Shown one piece after another: positions 24,001 through 34,615 of a DNA stretch of 64,000 nt. A model generated the notes under the pieces. That model did not search any database and had not been told where the DNA came from. It saw nothing but the letters and a program-made list of their open reading frames with translations. The stretch is from Ashinkailepas kermadecensis (Eukaryota; Arthropoda; Thecostraca; Neolepadidae), in the NCBI GenBank assembly GCA_034440615.1, contig JAOTOM010003863.1, positions 127,856 to 191,855 of the forward strand. The letters run 5' to 3'. The stretch's first letter is position 1, and the number at the start of each line of letters is the position of its first letter. A program made the position numbers and the translations under genes.

Positions 24001-25358
24001 CCGTCTGGGGTTAGCCGTCACCGGCCCCTGTACCGGTGACCTCGGACTGAGTGGGCTGCCGTCTGGGGTTAGCCGGTACCGCCCCTGTGCTGGTGACCCC
24101 GGACTGAGTGGGCTGCCGTGTCGGGTTAGCCGGCACCGGCCCCTGTACTGGTGACCTCGGACTGAATGGGCTGCCGTGTCGGGTTAGCCGGCACCGGCCC
24201 CTGTACCGGTGACCTCGGACTGAGTGGGCTGCGGTGTCGGGTTAGCCGGCACCGGCCCCTGTACCGGTGACCTCGGACTGAGTGGGCTGCCGTCTGGGGT
24301 TAGCCGGCACCGGCCCCTGTACCGGTGACCTCGGACTGAGTGGGCTGCCGTGTGGGGTTAGCCGGCACCGGCCCCTGTACCGGTGACCTCGGACTGAGTG
24401 GGCTGCCGTCTGGGGTTAGCCGTCACCGGCCCCTGTACCGGTGACCTCGGACTGAGTGGGCTGCCGTCTGGGGTTAGCCGGCACCGGCCCCTGTACCGGT
24501 GACCTCGGACTGAGTGGGCTGCCGTCTGGGGTTAGCCGTCACCGGCCCCTGTACCGGTGACCTCGGACTGAGTGGGCTGCCGTCTGGGGTTAGCCGGCAC
24601 CGGCCCCTGTACCGGTGACCTCGGACTAAGTGGGCTGCCGTGTCGGGTTAGCCGGCACCGGCCCCTGTACCGGTGACCTCGGACTGAGTGGGCTGCCGTG
24701 TCGGGTTAGCCGGCACCGGCCCCTGTACCGGTGACCTCGGACTGAGTGGGCTGCCGTCTGGGGTTAGCCGGCACCGGCCCCTGTACCGGTGACCTCGGAC
24801 TGAGTGGGCTGCCGTCTGGGGTTAGCCGGCACCAGCCCCTGTACCGGTGACCTCGGACTGAGTGGGCTGCCGTCTGGGGTTAGCCGTCACCGGCCCCTGT
24901 ACCGGTGACCTCGGACTGAGTGGGCTGCCGTCTGGGGTTAGCCGGCACCAGCCCCTGTACCGGTGACCTCGGACTGAGTGGGCTGCCGTGTCGGGTTAGC
25001 CGGCACCGGCCCCTGTACCGGTGACCTCGGACTGAGTGGGCTGCCGTCTGGGGTTAGCCGGTACCGCCCTGTGCTAGTGACCCCGGACTGAGTGGGCTGC
25101 CGTGTCGGGTTAGCCGGCACCGGCCCCTGTATCGGTGACCTCGGGCTGAGTGGGCTGCCGTCTGGGGTTAGCCGTCACCGGCCCCTGTGCTAGTGACCCC
25201 GGACTGAGTGGGCTGCCGTGTCGGGTTAGCCGGCACCGGCCCCTGTACCGGTGACCTCGGCCTGAGTGGGCTGCCGTCTGGGGTTAGCCGGCACCGGGCC
25301 CTGTACCGGTGACCTCGGACTGAGTGGGCTGCCGTGTCGGGTTAGCCGGCACTGGCCC
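18005..25358. repeat. 58-bp satellite array, about 127 units
   Basis: The unit is accggcccctgtaccggt, then gacctcggactgag, tgggctgccgtc, tggggttagccg and [gt]c, with a 58-bp period held over more than 7.3 kb. Variation is confined to a few sites: GTCTGGGG, GTGTGGGG or GTGTCGGG; CCGGCA, CCGTCA or CCTTCA; and ACCTCGG, ACCCCGG or ACCACGG. Each unit has a short inverted repeat ACCGG-8 nt-CCGGT. The period is not a multiple of 3 and frames are closed, so it is not coding. Confidence 0.97.
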
Positions 25359-25455
25359 CGTGACGCCGACGGATGGGAGCGCCGCCACCGATGTCTGTTG
25401 CGAACTGCGATCCATTACGATGTTGCCGGTCCGGCCTCAGCGCAGCGTCCAGGCT

Positions 25456-25805
25456 GAGCTCTCTGGCCAGCCGGATTTACCGCGATCACTGCAGACGCGT
25501 CTCTCTCTCTCTCTCTCTCTCTGTCTCTGTCTCTGTCTCTGTCTCTGTCTCTGTCTCTGTCTCTGTCTCTGTCTCTGTCTCTGTCTCTGTCTCTGTCTCT
25601 GTCTCTGTCTCTGTCTCTGTCTCTGTCTCTGTCTCTGTCTCTGTCTCTGTCTCTGTCTCTGTCTCTGTCTCTGTCTCTGTCTCTGTCTCTGTCTCTGTCT
25701 CTGTCTCTGTCTCTGTCTCTGTCTCTGTCTCTGTCTCTGTCTCTGTCTCTGTCTCTGTCTCTGTCTCTGTCTCTGTCTCTGTCTCTGTCTCTGTCTCTGT
25801 CTCTG

Positions 25806-25864
<59 letters not shown>

Positions 25865-25970
25865 CGACCGCTGCTGCTAGCCGGATGTACCGCGATCACT
25901 GCAGACTGCGTGTCTCTGGCGACCGCTGTTGGCCAGGCGGATGTACCGCGAACACTGCAGCCCTCCGCAG
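25456..25970. repeat. (CTCTGT)n microsatellite inside a ~52-bp repeat
   Basis: About 51 hexamers CTCTGT lie at about 25518-25826, bounded on both sides by pure (CT)n. The outer flanks carry three copies of a unit containing GCCGGATGTACCGCGATCAC and TGCAGAC (about 25460, 25877 and 25935). The hexamer array has therefore expanded within a tandem repeat. Confidence 0.9.
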
Positions 25971-26764
25971 CCATACGGCGGGCTGCAGGATCGCTGAAGT
26001 CGACTTCGGTAGGAAATATCGCAACTTTTTACTCGTGCCTCACGCTGCCACCTGTGTCATTGCAGTGGTGGGTTTTCTTGGTCTCGCTCCGCGCATCCGT
26101 CACAAGGGTCGATGGTTTTCCTGTTGCATCCTGGGAGATGAACATGGATAGGAATGTTAATAATGAGATATGCTCATCGTCGAATCGAGACTTGACTAAA
26201 ACGCGGTAGATGGGCTGTCTTATATTCTGAACCGCTTGTGCATACTCTCACTCTTGAAATGGACGGGTCGGTAGCTGTGTAGCTCAGACAGACACGTTAC
26301 AGAGGTCACGTCGGCAACCACACATAGACTCAAAACACGTCACGTCATACGTCATCCGACCAAACTGAGGAAAACAGGAAAAATTGTGGCTATTGTTACT
26401 TCCACCCTCGGTAAGGGTATTTTCAATGGTGTCTTCAATGAAGGTTGCCATTGATATGGAACGTAGGATAATTATTAGGTATCTTATTTCGAATGGTGTC
26501 TTTAGCGAATGTTGCCATTTATATGGTACGTAGGATATTTGGTATAGGGAAGCATTTCATGTCTTTTTTTATTCAGACGAAGGGAGCTTTCCTAGCTGAC
26601 GCGATGCTGCGGGCAGGAAATATCCCTCCGAATCCGTGAAAACCTAGTAGTAATAACTCCAAAGTATGCGGTATGGCGCACCGTACCTGGCTTGGCCGAC
26701 GCGAGAGATTGGCGACAATATAGGACGACAGCAGTGGACGCGTCGAAAAAAGAACCAACGACGA
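25971..26764. other. No gene; ~75-bp tandem duplication
   Basis: Two diverged units of AATGGTGTCTT...GTTGCCATT-ATATGG-ACGTAGGATA lie at about 26425-26540. Otherwise unremarkable. A SINE-tail-like stretch (gacgcgagagattggcgaca) is at about 26700. Confidence 0.5.
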
Positions 26765-27430
26765 GCCAACCAACTAGGCACGAACCAGAAAGTATCGACA
26801 AATAGAAGTTACGGTTGCTCTAAAATTGCTACATACTGTTAAAAGCTAAGTGATGCTGCCATTGCGGTGGTGGTGGTGGTGGTGGGGGGGGGGGGATAGT
26901 CCGGCTGCTCCTCTCTCCGCGCACATGGATTTGCTGGTGCATCCTTGAAAGTGAACACACGTAGTTGGACTATGCATTGGACGTTGCATGCATGCATGCA
27001 TGCATGTCCGCGAGAGCTCCAGTACAGGAGGCGCTGGCTTCCGTTGGCGGTTGGCTGTGCCCCGAATGAGGCGTTGGCCGTGCGCCGGTTTGGTGATGTG
27101 GGCATGGGTCACCAGCCCACCACAGCATACGTCACCAGCGCACAGCACAGATCACCAACCAACAACACCGGTCACCAGGTGTGGGCATGGGTCACCAGCC
27201 CACAGCGTACAGCACAGATCAATAGGCGAGAATGCAGGTCACCAGCCGATAAGGCGGGTCGTCAGCCTCCGCTACGGCACCAGAGCCCTCTCTGATCGGC
27301 ATTTCGCATTTCTGCCTGCGAGCTCAACTGTTCCAAGTGGTGCGTGGCGGCGTCAGGGGCCGCTGGTGGCGAGAATGCCCGTTGCTGGGGTGTCCGGCTT
27401 CGAACACGTGCACCGTCGGTTGCCGGACTG
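26765..27430. other. Sequence inserted into the 3' flank of serpin B
   Basis: Positions about 26765-26867 match the flank of serpin A. At 26868 the match is interrupted by a (GGT)n/G-run, an ATGCATGC run at about 26989-27006 and irregular repeats of GGTCACCAGCCCAC (about 27106-27250). The match resumes at about 27658 after the SINE. No gene. Confidence 0.55.
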
Positions 27431-27595
27431 GTTTGGTTGGTTATTAGTGTTACGACACGTCGACCGTTGAGTCATCTTACGTCGCCAATCTCTCACGCAG
27501 ATTGGTCGCGGGCGAAGAGTAGCGACAAGTGAGATTCGAACCCACAATCATTCGATTGCGAGACGAGCATCTTACTCCTAGACCACTCGTCCCCT
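27431..27595 (-). mobile_element. tRNA-derived SINE, family S1
   Basis: The head, read on the minus strand, is GGGGACGAGTGGTCTAGGAG followed by a box-B-like GGGTTCGAATCTC. The tail has AATCTGCGTGAGAGATTGGC and the GACTCAACGGTCGACGTGTC core. Flanking GTTGCCGGA[CG]TG at 27419-27430 and 27596-27607 looks like a 12-bp target duplication with one mismatch. Confidence 0.85.
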
Positions 27596-27719
27596 GTTGC
27601 CGGAGTGCGTCGGCTGACAGTGCTCCGGCTGGGATTGCCCGCGGTGGGATGTTCCCGGTTGAGATTGCCGGGCGGGCGGGGGTGCACGCAGAGTGACGGC
27701 CGGACGACGCCCGGACCCT

Positions 27720-29420
27720 CTACTTTATGCGTGGGTCGGCCACGAAGGCGGTGAACAGCGGCACGCCCAGTTGCATGTGGTAGAGCGAAGCGACGAACGG
27801 CCGGTCGAACAGCGCCAGGAACGGCCTCGGCTTAGCGCTGAGCGGCACGAGCGCGAAGCCAGCGGCGCCGGCTGCGCGCGTGCCATGCTCGTCGGTGGCC
27901 ATCACCGCCTTGTGCACAAGCCGATCCACCTTGAGCATGTCGTTGGCGCCGAGACCGCCCTGCAGCATCTCGCCCATGTCCAGCTGCTGCAACATGTCGA
28001 TGTAAGAGCGCTTCTTGGAGCTGACGTCAAAACGCGGCAGCGTGGCGTTTGTGTAAACGGACCGGGCGTCGGCCAGCTGTCGGTAGTGGCGGTGCTGCAG
28101 GTCGTCGAGGATGTGCGCTGAGTAGCTGGTGGTGGTGAAGAGGAACAAGCGGATGGCCTGGTTGAGGTACGGCAGCGAGACGCCAACGATTCCGTCGTCG
28201 GCTCCGTCGAGGATGGGGAAGTACTCGCGGCGGAACATCATGCGCGTGCGCACCGGGCCGTCGACTGTGTGGAAGATGCCGCGCTGCGAGACGAAGCGCG
28301 AGTCCCACTTGTCGCCGAACACCAGCGTGGAGGCGAACACCAGCTGGGTGTTGGCCGCCAACCGGTCGAACAGGTTGGTGATCTCGCCGCGCGTGGCGCG
28401 CGCCACCTGGCTGTTGATCAGCGACGTGGTGGCCGGGTTAGCGAAGTCGACAGCGCTGCCGCGGCCGTGCACGAACGTGTTGATGCTCTCGCATCGCTCG
28501 CGGCGTCGCTGACTGGCGGCGGCCGTCACGGCCCGGCGGGTCGGCTTGCTCTTGTCGCAGCCGTCGAACACGCCGGCCTTGTAGTAGCCGACCAGCTCGC
28601 CGGCCAGCGTCGGCTCGGCCTCCACCGCGGCGTGTAGCACGTCTCCGAGCCGATCCACCTGTGGCAGCGCACCGAAGCAACGTGTTGAGTCGCGGTGTTA
28701 GCAGCGTGGCATGCTCATTCGAAGTAAAGTCATAAAGTCATAAAGTACAGTGGATGAGTGGACGATTCCGAGCAAAACCAGAATGCATGCCGAGTTGATG
28801 TGCGTAATGTACCTTGTTTTGGGTACTAAGGCAGGTTGTCTATTGTATTAATAGTTCCGTCTGTTTTGGCAGTGCGACACTGTTTGGTTGCGACACTGGG
28901 TACTTTAACATCGAAGGCGGCAGCGTGATTTTGCCTTGTGATAGCAAGGGAAGAGCAGACAACTACCATCACCTGAGTGTGTTCTCCTATCCAGGTGGAG
29001 AAGTGTAGGGACACTGACCTGCGGCGACTGCAGAGCGTCCTCGACCTGACGGCGCACCACGCTGTTGCCCAGTCGGTGGGCGGCGGCCATCACCTGCAGC
29101 AGACACACGACACACACCACCTCGTTCTGGCTCGACGATAGCGTCTGCAGTACGTGCTCGTTGAGCACGTGCGCTGCCGGGTTGCTGTTGACCAGCTGAG
29201 CGTCCGTTTGCGGCGGCGTCGTCGCGGCGGGCGACCCGGGGGAATTCGGTGGCGGGGCGGCCGGCTCGGGCCGCTCAGTCGCCACCGCCTTCTGCGGAGC
29301 CCACTCCCGCTCCGCGTCTGGCTGGCGCGCGGCGTGCGCGGCCACCCATGGCGGCGGCGGCAGCTGGGCAGCCGCCAACGACACCACACACAGCACTGTC
29401 AGCGAGCGGACCACCTGCAT
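27720..29420 (-). CDS. Secreted serpin, copy B (two exons, 446 aa)
   Basis: Paralogue of the serpin at 4547-6276 in the same orientation and the same EFR3 intron. Exon 1 runs 29420-29019 (134 codons) with the signal peptide MQVVRSLTVLCVVSLAAA and a Pro-rich linker 16 residues shorter than copy A. The donor is CAG|GTCAGT. The 360-bp intron (29018-28659) ends in CCACAG. Exon 2 runs 28658-27720 (312 codons plus stop) and starts with GTG (Val), where copy A has ATG. It keeps the hinge DEHGTRAAG and the signature FDRPFVASLYHMQLGVPLFT. The reactive-centre loop differs strongly from copy A: AAGFALVPLSAKPRP, with P1-P1' predicted at Leu-Ser. The body is highly similar to copy A and the frame is intact, so both copies look functional. 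The targets are unknown. Confidence 0.88.
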
Positions 29421-29845
29421 CGCGACTGCTTCGCTCGGACTCGCGGCAACGCACTGTCCGACTCAGTAGGCGGGCGCACGCCACACGGTCCGCCGGCCTC
29501 GGCTGGTAGATCGGCGCGCCGTCGTCAGCAGCCGGCCGTCCAGGCGGCCGCGACCGGTCCTGAGTCATCGGGATTCCCGGCAGAGGCGCGTCCAGAGCCG
29601 ACTCTCGGTGGGCTCGGCCGGCCGGCGCATCACGCGCGTCACGCGAAACTGACTGGTGCCGCGTGGGCTGGCTGGTGCTGCCAGATGGTGTCAGGTGCTG
29701 TTGGTGCCGCTGAGGGTATGTCGACGCAGTCCGCCGGTGTGACTGATGGGGGCTGCCTTGTGCTGTCAGGTGGTGTTGGTGCCACTGAGGGCACGTCGAC
29801 GCAGTCGGTCGGTATGGCTCCGCTCCTGCGCGGTGGTCTTGGCCA
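29421..29845. promoter_or_regulatory. 5' flank of serpin B with local repeats
   Basis: Homologous to 6277-6540, including CTTCGCT...ACTCGCGGCAACGC and the CTGGTGCTGCCAGATGGTG motifs. Here the motif GGTGCC(A/G)CTGAGGG-ACGTCGACGCAGTC is tandemly duplicated (about 29700 and 29770). No TATA box was recognised. The regulatory role is inferred from position only. Confidence 0.3.
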
Positions 29846-30002
29846 CCATTAGCGATGTGGGAAGCAGTGAGACCTGGAAAAACCCAGCCGGTTGAAAAAC
29901 CCAGAGCTGTTATTGTCGGGCCATTGTTGGTCACGGATTTGCCGTATCTGCAGGGTCCATTGTGGTATGCACCCCAGCAGGGTCTGCTGTAGTGTATGGT
30001 CT
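29846..30002. other. No gene seen
   Basis: Short intronic spacer. Its end (agggtctgctgtagtgt, about 29978) resembles the 32-bp minisatellite unit at 32.2-32.8 kb. Confidence 0.4.
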
Positions 30003-31880
30003 ATATCAAAACCCCTAATGCTCATAGCCTCTAACGGTTCAAAACATCTAGAAATCAAAAGGACTAAGCGTTCAAAACCTCTAAATTTGGAGATTTGATT
30101 CCGTATAGGGGAAATTCAGAACTTCTAATGTTCAAAACCTCGAACCGTTCAAATTCTCTAGAAGTTCAAAGCATGTAAAGACTCAAAAGCACGAGCGATC
30201 AAAAGCTCGAAGGTATCAAAACATTTAATCCACAAAAACAGCAAGAATTCATACCGTCTAATAGCAAACGAGTTCAGAACCTCTAGCGACCAAAGCCTCT
30301 AACGCGTTCAAAGCCACTAATCAAGAACTTTTTGCCTTGCAGAAGTCCGATATTGTTCCGATAGGTGTCACGTGAGCGATATTTTGGCTGCGTTGTTTGT
30401 CATGTTCCGTCCACGAATTCCGTGGACTTTGACGTCATGTGTCGTTCTTTGTATATTCCTCACGAATTCCGCAGCCAGATTTCGTGGATTCCGCGGGGAA
30501 CGCGCGTCCTGAAAAAAAAGCTGTCCAGCCCCGTCCTGAGCGGTTTCTTCTAACATTGCGATGCACATTCAAAGTGATGTGCGGAACAAGGAAGACATTG
30601 CAAATTCGCTAGTATTGTTGTGGAGTGGATACGATTTGACTGGACTGTCCGAAAATATAACTAACGAATGTCATGTTCTCACCGGCGATAGTCTTCCGTC
30701 GCAGCATGGCCAAATTATTAACTTTTGGGGTGAAACGGCAGTAAGCTACACGTTACCTTCAGAAACTCCATGTTCTGATTATTTGCATCTCCACCCAGTA
30801 AATATGCCGATGTTGGCTCGCTGTCCGCATGTGTCGGAGCGAGCTCAACACCTCGTGAACGGCACGCCGACATCGGGCCGCTCTCGGCCCGACATCGGCA
30901 TACTTATCTAGAATATCAACATATGTCGGGGTGAATTCGTCATATCAATAGCGGCCAGCTACGTCGGGCCGTTGTCAGACATCTCACTACCCAGCCGACA
31001 GCGGGTCCCCAGCGCCCCGACAGCAGCCCGACAGCGGTCCCACGTTGGCTGGGCGTCGACTGCATGTCAGCTTGGCGGACATTTCACTCCTCAGCCGACA
31101 GCGGGCCACTGGCGGAACGACGTCAGTCCGCTGTCGGCATGTTCACTGGGCAATGACCAATGGAAATGTCCTCCCTGCCCTTGACATGCCTGCCATAGCA
31201 TGCCCTGGACATATCTGATATTAATCTACCTATTACACGAGCCATCTCAGAATGGCTTCGTTTTTTACTGTTGACATCATGTGCATTAAGTTGGGCATCA
31301 GTGACCAATAACAATAAGGTCTTAGGTGGGGGCTTTGTAAAATTACTGGTGTTGCCAACAAATCATTCAAAGTGAATCAAAATAAAATCAAACATTTCCT
31401 TCCCAAGTTTTCGCATACGAACATCACACCCTTCCCTCCCACAGACGCAATTCAACCGGAATAACGTTCACCTGCCCGACGGCAGCACCGAGCGCTTCAC
31501 GCTCAGTCACCGATTTTACCATAGTTCTTGATTTAGATGATTTGAACTCGCATTACTTCTCAAGGTTTAGAGGTTTTGAACGCTTAGAGATTTTGAACGT
31601 TATGGCTTCTGAACCTTATAGGTTTTGAACGTTTTAGAGGTTTTGACCGCTAGATGCTTTGAGTGCTTTGAGGCTTTGAACTGTAGGTATATTGATACAG
31701 CAGTAATTTTGAATCGTTAGGTTTAATGAACAGTTAGTTGATTTTAACGTTCTTAGATTTGACCGTTTTAGAGGTACTGAACTGTTAGCTGCTTTGATAC
31801 GAAAGAAGTTTTGAACTTCCCCAACAGAAGGAAGTTTCTGCCGATTAGTGGTTTTGAACCATTAGAAGTTCTGATACACC
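30003..31880. mobile_element. Foldback-like element with repeat-built inverted ends
   Basis: The left arm (about 30003-30330) is a degenerate array of TTCAAAACCTCTAA. The right arm (about 31555-31880) is its reverse complement, TTAGAGGTTTTGAACG. The outer edges match in inverted orientation (TATCAAAACCCCTAATG versus the complement of CCATTAGAAGTTCTGATA). The 1.2-kb interior has no recognised gene. It holds small palindromes around CCGACATCGGC (about 30800-30910) and further ccgacagcgg motifs to 31140. No transposase is seen, so non-autonomous. Confidence 0.65.
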
Positions 31881-31920
31881 CCCGTAGTGTAATCTGTCCA
31901 GTGCGATCTGCTGTAGTCTG

Positions 31921-32205
31921 GGACGGATTCAGGGGGGGGCTACTGGGGAATATGCCCCTCCATGAAAAGGTTGCGCCCCTCCGACCGGGAAAGGCTCGCG
32001 TGCACCAGCTCGATCCACCCCGCTCGATCCAGCCCCCGCTCGGCAGAATTTTTCAGCCGAAAACTCCCTTTTTGGAGGAAGAGACACCCGTTCAGTATGC
32101 TCGAGTGCATCCCCTCAACGAATTATGCCACCGAAGGCGCCCCTCCGAGGAAATGGAAATGCGCCCCCACCCCCTCGGACGACAATTCTTGGATCGGCTT
32201 CTGAC
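31921..32205. repeat. Reverse-oriented relative of the 2281-2720 element
   Basis: It carries AAAGGCTCGCGTGCACCAGCT and TTTTTCAGCCGAAAACTCC, reverse complements of the GTGCACTCGAGCCTT and GGCTGAAAAA boxes of the 2.3-kb element. The left edge is ggacggattcaggggggggc. The breakpoints are uncertain. Confidence 0.5.
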
Positions 32206-32215
32206 TGTAGTCTTC

Positions 32216-32812
32216 TCCGGCAGTGTCTGCTACAGTGTGCAGCATGCTGCGGCAGGGTCTGCTACAGTGTGCAGCATGCTGCGGCAGGGTCTGCTACAGT
32301 GTGCAGCATGCTGCGGCAGGGTCTGCTACAGTGTGCAGCATGCTGCGGCAGGGTCTGCTACAGTGTGCAGCATGCTGCGGCAGGGTCTGCTACAGTGTGT
32401 AGTCTTTCGGCAGGGTCTGCTACAGTGTGCAGCATGCTGCGGCAGTGTGCTACAGTGTGCAGCATGCTGCGGCAGGGTCTGCTACAGTGTGTAGCATGCT
32501 GCGGCAGGGTCTGCTACAGTGTGCAGCATGCTGCGGCAGGGTCTGCTACAGTGTGCAGCATGCTGCGGCAGGGTCTGCTACAGTGTGCAGCATGCTGCGG
32601 CAGGGTCTGCTACAGTGTGTAGCATGCTGCGGCAGGGTCTGCTACAGTGTGCAGCATGCTGCGGCAGGGTCTGCTACAGTGTGTAGCATGCTGCGGCAGG
32701 GTCTGCTACAGTGTGTAGCATGCTGCGGCAGGGTCTGCTACAGTGTGCAGCATGCTGCGGCAGGGTCTGCTACAGTGTGCGCATCATGCTGCAGCAGGGT
32801 CTGCTGTCACAT
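32216..32812. repeat. 32-bp minisatellite, about 19 units
   Basis: The unit is GGCAGGGTCTGCTACAGTGT plus GCAGCATGCTGC; the last 12 bp are a perfect palindrome. Period 32 bp with a few shortened units (about 32400 and 32440). Open frames of 143-227 aa arise from the array and are not taken as genes. Confidence 0.95.
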
Positions 32813-34129
32813 GACTCCCTCAATGAATATGGTGCATAGCACTCGCCATACACTTTGACTGACGTCTCCGGAATTCCATGTAATTTTGCCGCCGGGAGGT
32901 GGGGAAAATGATGCAATGCAGCTCGCCTGTTGCATTATTTCATGTCATCATAACTAGCTTGCACCGCGGCAGGTACAACTGAGTATCCTGTGCAGTATCC
33001 AGCGCTCCGAGTGACGCCTTTTACTGGTATTGTATATGGGGAGACAGCAGACACGCCGTTTGACCTGCATGCACGACGTCCTTCATGATTATGACCTGCA
33101 GGTGTCGTTTTGCCGCTTCTTCACTATGCTCATCACTGCCCCTCCCCTCTCGCCTGAGTCGTTCTCGCTACTGCGGCCAGCTTAGCGGCGTTGCGTTAAT
33201 TGTGCCTCGTTATAACGGGCGTAGCAGACGCAAAGCAATTCAGGCTGGATGATTTACAGACAACATCACTTACAGTTGGCTGGAAACGAAACGGATTTGG
33301 TGTTATGATTGCCGCACTGGCGGACAACGAAATGAGCAGAGCACAGAGGAGTGCAGGAACCGAACATGCTGCTTTATCCAGATGCTTAGGTGGCTAGTTC
33401 TCTAGGTGCTATTGGTGGCCAGAAAAGGAATTGCATCGGGGCTATTTTTGGCTTAAATCACTCTACTGTTCACTGTCATCAGAAATCTTGGATATGTACT
33501 TCGATAGGCACGTTGAGGAAAGGAATCACCTGTAGGCTGCATCAGTGTTTTAATCCGCGATTTTGCGCATCTCTGTGGTAGATAAATTGTTTTGCGGGCA
33601 TGAACAAATGCTTATATTGCGTCTATATGTACACAGTGGAAGAGCAAGTAAGCACAGATGCTCGCTTATTCGTAGCTCGCTCACAGTTTCGCTTAAGGAC
33701 TGGCGAGAATTGCTCGTTTTTAACAACTGGACTATTTCAGCAGGTGGAAAACAATTCGTGACCGATGATTTACAAATAGGATCACCTGCGGTTGGTTCAA
33801 AACTCAGCGCACGTGCTCTATGATGCATGAGTTAAATCGGGCTGCATGCAATCGGACTTTGACCTTGAATCTTGCGCTCGAATCTTACAGAGGGGCACCA
33901 CGCATCATGTGGGATCCTCTTGCACGCAATGCACCATCCAGTACTTTTTAATCGTCCACGGCTCATGTTGCGGCGATGTTGACGAAACGAGCGGTCATTG
34001 GACAGGTGCACATCATTCTCTGACCAAGCCCAAGGTGGGGCCATGTCTCCCCCCCCCCCCTTGGGCCCCGAAAAGGCCCACACGGGCCTTCAAGCACGTT
34101 GTGTTTCAGCATAGGCCGTGACGAAGGAC
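32813..34129. other. No gene; diverged repeat pair
   Basis: About 50-60 bp around GATGATTTACARAYARSATCAC and GTTGG recur at about 33235-33290 and 33735-33800. A C-homopolymer lies near 34050. No coding homology was recognised. Confidence 0.45.
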
Positions 34130-34615
34130 ACGAATTTGCTCTCTCCAGGGGGCCTCCGGGCGACCGGTGAGAACCACGGCCCGATGCAAAGACCCACGGG
34201 CCGACGAATGGGGCCCCGGGCTGATGGAGAGGGTCCGGACGACGAAGAACACCCCCGAGTCGGCGGAGACGTTGAAGGACCGGACTGGACCTAGGTGAAA
34301 GGCTTCCAGGCCGACGGAGGGGGTTCCGGGTCGTTGGACGGAGGGTGTTCCGGGTCTTCCAGGCCGACGGAGGGGGTTCCGGGTCGTGGCAACTACCCCG
34401 GACTGACGGAGATGGCCCCGGTCAGTAAAGATGGCCCCTGAGCGAACGAGGTAGGCCCCTGAATCAATATAGAGGGCCTTCCAGCCAAGGGGAAGGCCCC
34501 ATGGAGGGACATGGCCATTAAAAGAGCCCGCGGGCTGACAGGGAGGACCCCTGAGCACTCCAGAGCCCTCCCTGGGTTCTAGAGGGTCCATCCTGATCAC
34601 AGAGCTCTCTTGACA
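34130..34615. repeat. Degenerate ~20-bp GGCCCCGGGCTGACGGAGAG array (forward)
   Basis: Many diverged units of the type GGCCCCGGRCTGACGGAGAG. It is the reverse complement of the array at 38340-39260; for example ggcttccaggccgacgg...tcgttgg here pairs with ccaacgat...gtcgacctggaagcc there. Confidence 0.75.

Noticed and set aside
18005..25358. CRISPR array (regular repeats)
   Set aside because: There are no unique spacers; the whole 58-bp unit repeats. The genome is eukaryotic, with no cas-like genes.
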